Below are positions 28,032 through 36,034 of a stretch of DNA of 64,000 bases, one piece after another. The position numbers and the translations under genes are program-made. The notes below the pieces were generated by a model that saw only the letters and a list, made by a program, of their open reading frames with translations, ran no database searches and was not told the origin of the DNA. Within the stretch, counting starts at the first letter, position 1, and each line of letters begins with the position of its first letter. The DNA is from Streptomyces sp. man185 (GTDB taxonomy: Bacteria; Actinomycetota; Actinomycetes; Streptomycetales; Streptomycetaceae), in assembly GCA_002551355.1 (NCBI GenBank), contig NTHE01000024.1:47252-111251 (forward strand). Direction: 5' to 3'.

Positions 28032-28155
28032 GGCCCGCGAGGTCGCCCGGGAGAGGGCGTTCGGGGTGCTGTGATGTACGCCCCGGGCGCGCGCCGACCG
28101 GCCGCCGTCCCGATACCCTCCACGACCTCTTCGTCCCGAACGCGAATCGAAGGGG
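28032..28155 (+). pseudogene. eroded remnant of a second copy of the 30,862 gene
   Basis: Two segments match the C-terminal half of the hypothetical gene at 30,862. Bases 28032-28072 correspond to 31125-31165 (AREVARE-x-AFGVL, then a stop). Bases about 28086-28155 correspond to about 31252-31321 (the run CCGACCGGCCGCC and the following LHEDF-like region). The stretch between them in the intact gene is deleted here. The remnant is out of frame and lies directly after the ligase stop, at the right edge of the biosynthetic operon. Confidence 0.75.
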
Positions 28156-28206
28156 CCGGTCGGATGAGGTTGCCTCCGGCCCCGAGGCCGACGTTCGCGC
28201 GAGGCG

Positions 28207-28797
28207 CTACCGCGGAGCGACGGCCGCGAACACTCCGCGTGCGGCAGTCCCGTCGGGCCAGGTCCATCCGGCGACAAGACGTACCGCCGATCCCTGCTCG
28301 GTATCCGGAACCCGCAGGACACGGCTGATCCGAACGTCGGGGTCGTGGCCGATTCCGGTGTCGGCGTCGGCTCCCTGCACGGTGACGGTCGGGTCGGGGG
28401 TGTTGCTCACGCTCTGCTGCTGCGGGTCTGCCTCGCCCCGCAGCAGGGCGCTCAGCTGCGCCAGCACCACCGGGTCGTGGGCGCCGTCGTAGACCCACCG
28501 GGTGCCGAGCACCCCGTGCTCGGAGGTGCCGATCAGCGCCTCGTCGGGTACGCCCTCCAGCGCCGCGCCGCGATAGCCCAGCGGCACCAGATACGCCACC
28601 GGCTCCGGTCCGGCGGAGTCCACCACGACCATGAACTCGATCCCGACCGCCCCTTCCGGGTCGTCCAGCCGGAACCCGCCGGCCTTGACCAGGTCCGGCC
28701 TTCCGGCGGTCCCCGTGTACCAGCTCTGCTTCGGCAGCCAGCCGGTGATGAGCTCCAGCTTGGTGGGGGTCATGGTGGTGCGGTGGATGGCTGCCAT
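28207..28797 (-). CDS. maltokinase N-terminal-cap-like domain protein
   Basis: About 196 residues resembling the cap domain of actinobacterial maltokinase (TGWLPKQSWYTGTAG at the N terminus), without the kinase domain. Such stand-alone cap proteins are common in Streptomyces and uncharacterised. ATG 28797 begins MAAIHRTTM; the frame upstream is low-complexity. It is divergent from the methyltransferase, with 67 bp between them. Confidence 0.75.
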   Translation of the reverse strand: MAAIHRTTMTPTKLELITGWLPKQSWYTGTAGRPDLVKAGGFRLDDPEGAVGIEFMVVVDSAGPEPVAYLVPLGYRGAALEGVPDEALIGTSEHGVLGTRWVYDGAHDPVVLAQLSALLRGEADPQQQSVSNTPDPTVTVQGADADTGIGHDPDVRISRVLRVPDTEQGSAVRLVAGWTWPDGTAARGVFAAVAPR

Positions 28798-28864
28798 GCG
28801 AGCTCCCTGTCCTTGTCCTTGCGACCTGTGGCCGTTAGGTTCCCGAGATGATGGACTGCGGGCC

Positions 28865-29560
28865 ATGCCGACCATGACGACCCGCGTCCTTCAGGCGATC
28901 GACCGCTTCCACGGCGTCCACCCGTGGGACCATAACGCTCACTACCATCGGTGGATCATGCGGCAGATCCCCAGCCACTTCGACAGGGCTCTGGACATCG
29001 GATCGGGCAGCGGAGACCTGGCCCGGCTCCTGGCCACACGAGCCACGACCGTGCAGGGTCTGGACGCCGACCGCGCCATCGTGGCGAGGGCCCGGGAACT
29101 CACGGGCCCGGCGGTCCCCGTGACGTTCACCGCCGGAGACGCGCTGACGGAGACACCACCCGGGCCCACGGACGTCATCACGTGCGTCGCCACCCTCCAC
29201 CACCTGCCGTTCTCCGAAGCCCTCACCTGCCTTCGCCGGCACCTGGCACCGGGCGGGACCCTGGTCGTCGTAGGTGTCGCCCGCGCGCAGTCCCCCGGTG
29301 ATCACCTCCTCGGAGCTGCCGCGATCCCGCTGAACATCGCCATGGCATGGATCAAGAACAAGGGGCGCCGAGCACCACGGCCGGACTCCATGACCGCGCC
29401 CACCCGGCCGGCGACCATGAGCTTCGCCGAGATCGTCCATGACGCCCGCCGCGTTCTCCCCGGCGCCCGGCTGCGCCGACGCCTGTTCTGGCGCTACACG
29501 TTGGTCTGGCATCAGCCGCCCGTCGGGGCCCCTGCGCCTGACCCCAAGGTGGACCGATGA
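28865..29560 (+). CDS. class I SAM-dependent methyltransferase
   Basis: A 231-residue Rossmann methyltransferase with motif I ALDIGSGSGDLA, an acidic residue ending strand 2 (GLDAD), and the post-motif TCVATLHHLPF. The C-terminal region has a hydrophobic helix and an Arg-rich tail, similar to small-molecule or lipid methyltransferases. The stop overlaps the next gene (ATGA), so the two may act together. ATG 28874 is an alternative start. No link to the biosynthetic operon is evident. Confidence 0.85.
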   Translation: MPTMTTRVLQAIDRFHGVHPWDHNAHYHRWIMRQIPSHFDRALDIGSGSGDLARLLATRATTVQGLDADRAIVARARELTGPAVPVTFTAGDALTETPPGPTDVITCVATLHHLPFSEALTCLRRHLAPGGTLVVVGVARAQSPGDHLLGAAAIPLNIAMAWIKNKGRRAPRPDSMTAPTRPATMSFAEIVHDARRVLPGARLRRRLFWRYTLVWHQPPVGAPAPDPKVDR

Positions 29561-30081
29561 TCATCTGGCTGAACGGAACCTTCGGCGCGGGCAAGACCAC
29601 CACCGCCAAGGAGGTGACCTCGCTTCTCCCGGATTCCCGGCTGTTCGACGCCGAGAAGGTCGGCGAAATGCTCTGCCATGTCCTGGGAGTGCCGGAGAAG
29701 GACTTCCAGGACTTCCCGCCCTGGCGGGGCCTCGTGGTGGAGACCGCACGGCAGGTCCTCGACCACGTGGGCGGCACGCTGGTGGTCACGCAGACCGTGC
29801 TGGTCGAGGCGTACTGGCAGGAGATCCACGACGGCCTGACCCGGGCCGGTATCCCCGTGCACCACTTCCTGCTCCACACCGACCGCGACACCCTCGTCGG
29901 ACGCATCGAGACGGACGTAGCGCCGGAGAGTGCCAACGCCCGGCAGTGGCGCCTGGACCACCTCCCCGACTACGAGCGGGCGCTTCCCTGGCTCCGCCGG
30001 GAGGCTCAGGCGGTCGACACGACGGGGATCCTGCCCGCCGAAGTGGCGGAGACCGTCCTCCGCGGCGTACGCACCGGCTGA
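29557..30081 (+). CDS. P-loop NTP-binding kinase-like protein
   Basis: A 174-residue protein with an N-terminal Walker A (NGTFGAGKTTTAKE). It resembles AAA_33/chloramphenicol-phosphotransferase-type small-molecule kinases, and TQTVLVEAYWQEI resembles their substrate-binding helix. The target is unknown; resistance, nucleoside or nucleotide phosphorylation are possibilities. It is translationally coupled to the methyltransferase upstream. Confidence 0.8.
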   Translation: MIIWLNGTFGAGKTTTAKEVTSLLPDSRLFDAEKVGEMLCHVLGVPEKDFQDFPPWRGLVVETARQVLDHVGGTLVVTQTVLVEAYWQEIHDGLTRAGIPVHHFLLHTDRDTLVGRIETDVAPESANARQWRLDHLPDYERALPWLRREAQAVDTTGILPAEVAETVLRGVRTG

Positions 30082-30109
30082 CCGGCCCGACGCGTCAGCG
30101 GACGACGTC

Positions 30110-30682
30110 TCAGCGGACGACGTCGAACACGTTCTTCTGGATGCCGTTGGCGTACGCCTCGTACTCGACCAGCTTCAGCTTCTGGGTGTCCTTGTCCGTG
30201 GTGCTGAACAGACGCTTGCCCGCGCCGAGCAGGAGCGGGAAGACGAGCAGGTGGTACCGGTCGATGAGGCCGGCGTCCGCGAGGTTCCGGTTCAGCTCGG
30301 TGCTGCCGTGCACGATGATCGGGCCGCCCTCGGTCTCCTTCAGTGCGGCGACCTCGTCGAGCGACCGCAGGATCGTGGTCTCGCCCCAGTCGGACACCAG
30401 GTCGCCCTCGGCCAGCTTGGTGGAGACGACGTACTTCGGCATCGCCTTGTACCCCGTGAACTCCTCCATGCCCGGCCACACCGGGCTGAACGCCTCGTAA
30501 CTGGCCCGGCCAAGCAGCAGGGCCGTGGCCTCCTCCTGCTCCCGGCCCTTGATCTCGTACGCCTCCGGCAGGAACTCCACGTCCTTGAACGTCCACCCCG
30601 TGTTCCGGTAGCCGGGCTCGCCGCCCGGGGCCTCCATGACGCCGTCGAGCGAGACGAAGGCGGTGCTGATCAGGGTGCGCAT
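30110..30682 (-). CDS. dihydrofolate reductase / RibD-C family protein
   Basis: A 190-residue RibD C-terminal-like reductase. The family start STAFVSLDGVMEAPG, the LLLGRASYEAF block and the IIVHGSTELNRNL nucleotide-binding region are clear, followed by HLLVFPLLLGAGKRLF. It is usually an NADPH-dependent reductase of unknown substrate, not true folate DHFR. ATG 30682 is chosen; upstream in-frame sequence is low complexity and covers a local repeat (GTGGTGGGYGGCC, twice). Confidence 0.88.
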   Translation of the reverse strand: MRTLISTAFVSLDGVMEAPGGEPGYRNTGWTFKDVEFLPEAYEIKGREQEEATALLLGRASYEAFSPVWPGMEEFTGYKAMPKYVVSTKLAEGDLVSDWGETTILRSLDEVAALKETEGGPIIVHGSTELNRNLADAGLIDRYHLLVFPLLLGAGKRLFSTTDKDTQKLKLVEYEAYANGIQKNVFDVVR

Positions 30683-30861
30683 CGGGGTCTCCTGGGTATC
30701 TCTTACGGGCGTCTCGTGGTGGGTGGCCCATGGTGAGCGGCCAGTGGTGGGCGGCCCGTGGGGCACCCACTCTCACGGATGTACTGACCGCGCGCCCCGC
30801 CGAAACTCATCGGTCCGGCCGAACCCATCCGTCCGGACCACGGCCGGTAGCCTCCCTCCCC

Positions 30862-31332
30862 ATGACCGAACTCGACAGGCTGACCACCCTCTTCAGCGCC
30901 CTGGGGGCGGATGCCGACGCCCGGGACTGGGCCGAGTCCGAGACGGAGGAGGGGCTGCCGCAGCTCGCTCGCTACCGCCTCCTGCGGACGGTCTGGCAGG
31001 ACGTCGACGCCTGGAGCACGGCCGCCCGGCAGTGGGTGGACGCCTACCGCGCCGACGGGGCGGCGGCCGATGCCGTCGACCGGGCCCTGGCGGCCGGGCT
31101 CACCCCCGATGACCTCGGCGCGCTGGCCCGCGAGGTCGCGAGGGAGACAGCGTTCGGGGTGCTGTACGCCCTGGCGGACCCGGCGGACGGCTCGCTCCCG
31201 GCCGAGGTCGAGGCGCAACTGCCCGGCTGGCGGCTCGCGGAGCTGAACGCGGAGGGCGCACCGACCGGCCGCCATCTCGACGCCCTCCACGAGGACTTCG
31301 CCGAACTGGAGCCGAAGGGAATCGCGCCGTGA
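30862..31332 (+). CDS. conserved hypothetical protein
   Basis: A 156-residue acidic, helical protein with no recognised motif. It begins MTELDRLTTLFSALG. Most of the sequence looks globular. Its stop overlaps the next methyltransferase start (GTGA), implying coupling. A degraded second copy of its 3' half lies at 28032-28155, showing past duplication or recombination here. Confidence 0.7.
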   Translation: MTELDRLTTLFSALGADADARDWAESETEEGLPQLARYRLLRTVWQDVDAWSTAARQWVDAYRADGAAADAVDRALAAGLTPDDLGALAREVARETAFGVLYALADPADGSLPAEVEAQLPGWRLAELNAEGAPTGRHLDALHEDFAELEPKGIAP

Positions 31333-32279
31333 CCGCCGTGACCGCCGTGACTGATGTGACCGCTCAGACCGGTGTGGCCGAGAAGACTGCCGCGACCGAT
31401 GAGGCCACCGTGATCCCTATGGCCACCGCGACCACCCCCTTCGACATCGCCGAGCGCCGCATCTGGTCGGGCAAGGCCGAGGCGTACGCCGACACCTATG
31501 CCCGGCTCTGCGCCCACCCGGCGGCGGCCCTTCTCGACGCCGCCGAGGTCGGGCCCGGCAGCCGCGTCCTCGACGTGGGCTGCGGCAGCGGGACCGTGAG
31601 CGCCGAGGCGGTCGCGCGTGGGGCATCCGCGTACGCGGTCGACGCCGAGCCCGGCATGGTGGCCGCGACCCGCCGGACGGTGCCGGGTGTCGGGGCGCAC
31701 ATCGCTCGACTCCCCGAACTGCCCTACGCGGACGACACGTTCGACGCGGTCGTCGGCAACTTCGTCCTCAACCACGTGGGCCGCCCGCGCGCAGCGCTGA
31801 CCGAGCTCCGCCGGATCACCCGGCCCGGCGGCCGGGTCGCGGTCACCGTCTGGCAGTCGCCCGGAGCCCCTGGCCAGACCCTGATCGCCCGAGCCGCCCG
31901 GGCCGCAGGCCTGTCCCGTCCCGACTGGCTCCCCGCCCTCGCCCCCGAAGACGACTTCCCCCGTACGCGGGAGGGGCTCGCGGCCCTGCTCGACGCGGCC
32001 GGGCTCCTCGGCGCGGAGTGCTCCGAGGCGGCCTGGGAGCACCGCTGCGACCCGGACATCTGGTGGGCCGGGGCCGAGCGGGGGATCGGTGCGATCGGGC
32101 AGGTCCTCAACAGCAGGGGCGCGAAGGGGCTGGCGACGGCTCGGCGCGCATACGACGAGTTGTGCGCCGAATTCGGTTCGGCGGACGGGCTGTTGGAGCT
32201 GCCGCACCTCGCGCTGCTGGCGTGCGGCAGAGCCTGGAGGGGAGGAAAGCCGGAGATCCACTGCTGGAGAATCGTTTGA
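31329..32279 (+). CDS. class I SAM-dependent methyltransferase
   Basis: A 316-residue protein. An N-terminal 35-residue Thr/Val/Ala-rich leader of simple repeats precedes the catalytic domain, whose start may be further in. Motif I is VLDVGCGSGTVS, with the acidic residue in YAVDAEPG; the later motifs are FDAVVGNFVLNHVG and RRITRPGGRVAV, typical of UbiE/small-molecule methyltransferases. GTG 31329 overlaps the previous stop. The substrate is unknown. Confidence 0.85.
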   Translation: MTAVTAVTDVTAQTGVAEKTAATDEATVIPMATATTPFDIAERRIWSGKAEAYADTYARLCAHPAAALLDAAEVGPGSRVLDVGCGSGTVSAEAVARGASAYAVDAEPGMVAATRRTVPGVGAHIARLPELPYADDTFDAVVGNFVLNHVGRPRAALTELRRITRPGGRVAVTVWQSPGAPGQTLIARAARAAGLSRPDWLPALAPEDDFPRTREGLAALLDAAGLLGAECSEAAWEHRCDPDIWWAGAERGIGAIGQVLNSRGAKGLATARRAYDELCAEFGSADGLLELPHLALLACGRAWRGGKPEIHCWRIV

Positions 32280-32339
32280 TCGTACAGGTATGGTGACGCG
32301 CGCGAGACGACTCTCTAGGCAGTACACGGGGTGTGGATC

Positions 32340-32804
32340 ATGTCGTTCGAACAGGAGTGGGGCGAGCTCAAGGCCGCCGCCGCGATGAGGCTGAACCAGG
32401 TCGGCGGTACCGGGGGCACCGGTGGTTCCGGGTCGAAGGCGGCCGACTACGCCGTCCCGGACGACGAGCTGGGGGACATCGGTCACGCCGCGTTCAACCT
32501 GTTCAACGGCTTCGAACCGACCGGTAAACACGCGAAGGCGGCGAGCGAGACCGCTGGTACGAGCCTCAAGGGCGACGGGTTCGACTCCGGCGCGGCGTTC
32601 ACGGAAGTGATCGGGACCTGGGAGAAGCAGGTGAAGACCCTCCTGCAGGCATGCGCCCATATTTCCAATCACCTCAACCACACGAAGAAGTCCAGCAAGG
32701 CTGACGACGATTGGATCGAGGCGAAGATGCGCATTGTCGGGCCCCCTGTCCCAGGGTCGGACGGGGCCGTTCCCGCCTCTCAGATCAGCAAGTACTTCCG
32801 GTAA
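32340..32804 (+). CDS. WXG100-like small helical protein
   Basis: A 154-residue, mostly helical protein starting MSFEQEWGELK, with a Gly-rich hinge at residues 20-33. It lies 12 bp upstream of a large protein with a WXG-like N terminus, a layout typical of ESX/type VII-associated gene pairs. There is no signal peptide, consistent with type VII export. A canonical WxG triplet is not obvious, so the call is by context. ATG 32340 is chosen; GTG 32331 is possible. Confidence 0.6.
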   Translation: MSFEQEWGELKAAAAMRLNQVGGTGGTGGSGSKAADYAVPDDELGDIGHAAFNLFNGFEPTGKHAKAASETAGTSLKGDGFDSGAAFTEVIGTWEKQVKTLLQACAHISNHLNHTKKSSKADDDWIEAKMRIVGPPVPGSDGAVPASQISKYFR

Positions 32805-32816
32805 GGAGTCGCCACC

Positions 32817-35060
32817 GTGCCCACCTTCGAGCAGCTCCTCACCGCCCGCCTCACGCCGCTCGCCACGGCGGTGACTCAGTGGACCGAGATGATCGGCAAG
32901 CTGAAATCCCCCCTTCAAGACGACGCCAAGGCGATGAAGTCCAAGGCAGACAAGTCCAGTTGGGCGGGCGACAACGCCTCCGTCACCAAGGAGTTCGTCA
33001 CCAAGACCGCCAAGGAGTTCAGCGACGCCGTCATCGAAGCGGAGTCCGTACGTGATCTCCTCAAGGACGCCCACGGCCTCTTCAAGGCGGCCCAGGACGA
33101 CCTCAAGCACGCGTACGAGAACCCCCCGCCGGGCATCACTGTCTATTCCAACGGCGTTCTCAGCCATCGGGTGCACCCCGACCGCCGCTCCAAGGACAGC
33201 ACCGAACCCGTTGCCACCGAGGCCCAGTTCGAGGCGCTGCGGGAAAAGCTCGAAGGCATTCTGAAGCGTGCCAACGAAGCCGACGAGCTGTGCGCCTGGG
33301 GCCTGCGCGCACTGATACGCAATCACCCCAACGACTTCGGCAGCACCGATTTCAACGGCATAGCCGACGCCAAGAAGGCGCGCGCGGAAGAGAAGCAGCA
33401 GGCGGAGAACGGGCGCGAGGCCGCCAAGCTCTACGCGCGCTGGGAACACCTCGACGACGATGAGCGCGAGCGGCTCCTCACCCTGGCCGAGCAGGGCAAG
33501 AACTCGCCGGCCTTCGCCGAGCAGCTGATGACGAACCTCAGCTACCGGGGCCGGGACCAGCAGGAGGCCGTCCTGCTGCTCGCCGGCAGTCTGGAGTCGG
33601 GCGGCCGCGACGGCCAGCTCTCCAGCGCCGACGCCCGCCTCTACAAGGCACTGTCCGGCTCCCTTGCCACCGCCACCGGACCCGACTCCCCGATCGGTTC
33701 CCCCGGTGGTGTCACCTCGCCCTGGACCGACAAGCTCATCAGCACGGCCCGCGACGGCAACGGCCTGCCCATGCGTCACCCCGGTGCCATCGGGGGCGGC
33801 GCCGCGACCCTGAAGGACCTGACGGACCTGATGGCGGCGGACGTCGGTGACAAGGCGTACGACCCGAAGGACGAGAAAGCCTCACCGTACGACAAGGACA
33901 AGGGCGACCCCGTCTTCAGCGAAGCCTTCCTGACCGAGGTCGGCGACAGCATCCGTGGCTGGGAGACGGGCAACGACGATGCCTACGAGGGCGTCATGAA
34001 GAACTGGCAGGGCACGCAGGAGGACCCGATGAAGGGTCTGCTGAACGCCATGAGCCGCAACCCGTCCGCCTCCACCCACTACTTCGACCCGAACAGCACC
34101 GACAACCTCAAGTACTTCATGGAAGACCGGAAGTGGCCCGGCGGCGCCGTCGAGGACAAGATGCCCGACGAGCTGAAGCAGACTTCGGCCCGCGCCGAGC
34201 TGGGCGCGGCTCTGGAGGCCGGGGCCACCGGTCGTGAGCCCGGCACTCCGCTGCACGCTCCGCCCGCCCACCACGACGAGGCGGAGACCGCGATCTTCGA
34301 GCGGGTTCTCAAGGAGTACAGCGGCGACGAAGCGGCGGGGAACCAGAGCTCCGTGCCGTTGTCCATGCGCACGAGCGTGGGCGGCATGCTCGGGGACTAC
34401 GCCTCGGACGTCCACCAGATACTCGGCAAGAAGATGGACGGGCCCACCGACTTCAACAACATCGAAGTCGAGCGGGGCGACCTCCTCCGTGCCATGCGCG
34501 GCGCCGCCGAGGACCCCAAGGCGTTCGGTGTCATCCACCAGTCGCAGACGGCGGTGATCGCCGAAGGGATGAAGGACTACCCGGCGAATTCGTACCGAGC
34601 AGAGGACCCGGAACTCCGCGCCTGGGTCAAGCAGTCCGCATCGGTGCTCGGGCACCTCGACGGCGTGCGCGGCGATGTCATCTACGACCTGGGCCAGGCG
34701 GAGAAGGACGCCAACGGCTGGAACAAGATGATGAACTACCACGTCATCGGCGCGCCACTGACAGCCATCCCCATCGTCGGCGACGCGGTCCAGCGCTCGG
34801 TCGACGTCGGCACCGCCACGTACATGAACGAGCTGAATGCCAAGGTCGACGCCGACACCCGCAAGAACATGGTCGACCACTTCGACAACGGCGAGCGGCA
34901 GATGGACGCCATGATGCGCGAGATGGCGAAGGACAAGGGCCTCACGGATGAGGAGTTGGACGCGACCCCGGGCGAGTACGAGGACCATCTTCAAACGGCT
35001 GCCGAGAACTGGTACCAGTACGGCATCGAGGACGCCCAGAAGAAGATGGGGCAGCCGTAA
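32817..35060 (+). CDS. large WXG100-like / DUF6571-type protein
   Basis: A 747-residue soluble protein. Residues 1-110 form a helical WXG100-like hairpin (SSWAGDNASV at the turn), followed by coiled-coil helices to about 250. The middle and C-terminal parts are helical and acidic, with a small hydrophobic segment near 640-655 (APLTAIPIVGDAV). The architecture resembles Streptomyces DUF6571 proteins, probably type VII-secreted structural or effector-like proteins. No toxin motif was recognised at the C terminus. GTG 32817 follows AAGGAG. It is cotranscribed with the small protein upstream and the membrane protein downstream. Confidence 0.7.
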   Translation: MPTFEQLLTARLTPLATAVTQWTEMIGKLKSPLQDDAKAMKSKADKSSWAGDNASVTKEFVTKTAKEFSDAVIEAESVRDLLKDAHGLFKAAQDDLKHAYENPPPGITVYSNGVLSHRVHPDRRSKDSTEPVATEAQFEALREKLEGILKRANEADELCAWGLRALIRNHPNDFGSTDFNGIADAKKARAEEKQQAENGREAAKLYARWEHLDDDERERLLTLAEQGKNSPAFAEQLMTNLSYRGRDQQEAVLLLAGSLESGGRDGQLSSADARLYKALSGSLATATGPDSPIGSPGGVTSPWTDKLISTARDGNGLPMRHPGAIGGGAATLKDLTDLMAADVGDKAYDPKDEKASPYDKDKGDPVFSEAFLTEVGDSIRGWETGNDDAYEGVMKNWQGTQEDPMKGLLNAMSRNPSASTHYFDPNSTDNLKYFMEDRKWPGGAVEDKMPDELKQTSARAELGAALEAGATGREPGTPLHAPPAHHDEAETAIFERVLKEYSGDEAAGNQSSVPLSMRTSVGGMLGDYASDVHQILGKKMDGPTDFNNIEVERGDLLRAMRGAAEDPKAFGVIHQSQTAVIAEGMKDYPANSYRAEDPELRAWVKQSASVLGHLDGVRGDVIYDLGQAEKDANGWNKMMNYHVIGAPLTAIPIVGDAVQRSVDVGTATYMNELNAKVDADTRKNMVDHFDNGERQMDAMMREMAKDKGLTDEELDATPGEYEDHLQTAAENWYQYGIEDAQKKMGQP

Positions 35061-35062
35061 CC

Positions 35063-35656
35063 ATGAACAAGAAGTACCTGGCCCTGCCCGCTGTGCTCGT
35101 CGTCGCGGCGGCGGTCGTCGTGACGGTCAGCCTGTGGCCTACGGATCTCAAGAAGCTTCGCGACGAGAACCTCTGCCTGGGCATGCTGACCGAGCAGACC
35201 GCCGGCCTGATCCAGGACGGCAAGGGCGGGCCCGTCGTGGTCGAGGAGTCCATCCCGGACAGCTCCGGATCCGCGAACAAGGCGGCGGACCCGATCTTCT
35301 CCACCATCTGCTTCGTCAATCGGAAGAATGCCGACGACAACAGCAGCATGCGGCTCCTGTACACCCTGGATGCGCGGTCCACGAATACGCTGAACGACCG
35401 CCCGAAGGGCGCCATCCCCGTCAAGGGTGGACTCGCGGGCTGGGTGGGGCAGCGGCAGAGCGAGGTCCAACTGCCGGACGGCTGCGCGAAGGAGATGAAG
35501 CGGCCCGACGCGCGATACATCACCGTCACCCTGAAGATCTCACCGGTCACCCTCGTCGGACGGAACTACGACTACGCCTCCCTGATGAAGGATTCGCGGA
35601 CGGTGATCCTCGAGGCCGTGGAAAACCTGACCAAGCAGTACGACTGCGCCGCCTGA
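35063..35656 (+). CDS. membrane-anchored secreted hypothetical protein
   Basis: A 197-residue protein with an N-terminal hydrophobic anchor (residues 5-25) and an extracellular domain containing four Cys residues. There is no lipobox Cys. It begins two bases after the large WXG-like gene stop, so it likely belongs to the same cassette, possibly as a partner or immunity-like factor; that is inference only. Confidence 0.65.
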   Translation: MNKKYLALPAVLVVAAAVVVTVSLWPTDLKKLRDENLCLGMLTEQTAGLIQDGKGGPVVVEESIPDSSGSANKAADPIFSTICFVNRKNADDNSSMRLLYTLDARSTNTLNDRPKGAIPVKGGLAGWVGQRQSEVQLPDGCAKEMKRPDARYITVTLKISPVTLVGRNYDYASLMKDSRTVILEAVENLTKQYDCAA

Positions 35657-35674
35657 CGGGAGCTCGGAACGCTC

Positions 35675-35953
35675 ATGGACAAGAAGTGGCTACCGTTGAC
35701 CATCACGCTAGGCGTCGCTGGGGTGGCAGCCGTGGGTATCCAGCTCGCGCAGGGCGGAGGCGATTTTCCTCGTGGTGCGGGGAGAGCGGTTCGAGGTCGT
35801 CAGGGTCGAGCGCATGATGCGCATCGGGCCGGACGGACCGGAGAAGCCGCGCCCGTCCTACGTGGACGAGTACGGCCCGTCCCAGGTGCACCCGCCCATG
35901 GACGAGCACGGGAACATCACCTACGGGACGTAGCAACCCCGGGCGACGGGTGA
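35675..35953 (+). pseudogene. decayed chimeric ORF: membrane start joined out of frame to a DUF5954-like end
   Basis: The first 30 codons encode a normal membrane-anchor start (MDKKWLPLTITLGVAG) resembling the gene just upstream. After base 35762 the frame becomes Arg-rich nonsense. The +1 frame from 35763 to 35933 instead reads a sensible protein end (LVVRGERFEVVRVERMM, then IGPDGPEKPRP), reminiscent of DUF5954 proteins. A deletion or frameshift has fused two genes. The stop at 35953 is incidental. Confidence 0.6.
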
Positions 35954-35984
35954 AGGGCCAGGTGCGAAGGGCGACAGGCGACGA

Positions 35985-36014
35985 AAGGGCGCCGGGCAAC
36001 GGCCCGGCGCCCTT
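35985..36014. terminator. bidirectional hairpin terminator
   Basis: A 13-bp perfect stem (AAGGGCGCCGGGC and its complement) with a 4-nt loop. It separates the accessory cassette from the convergent LCP gene. Confidence 0.85.
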
Positions 36015-36034
36015 CAACGGCTCTGCCTACGGCT

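Noticed and set aside
32817..35060. Polymorphic toxin with a C-terminal toxin domain
   Set aside because: No nuclease, deaminase or other toxin motif recognised, and no clear immunity gene.
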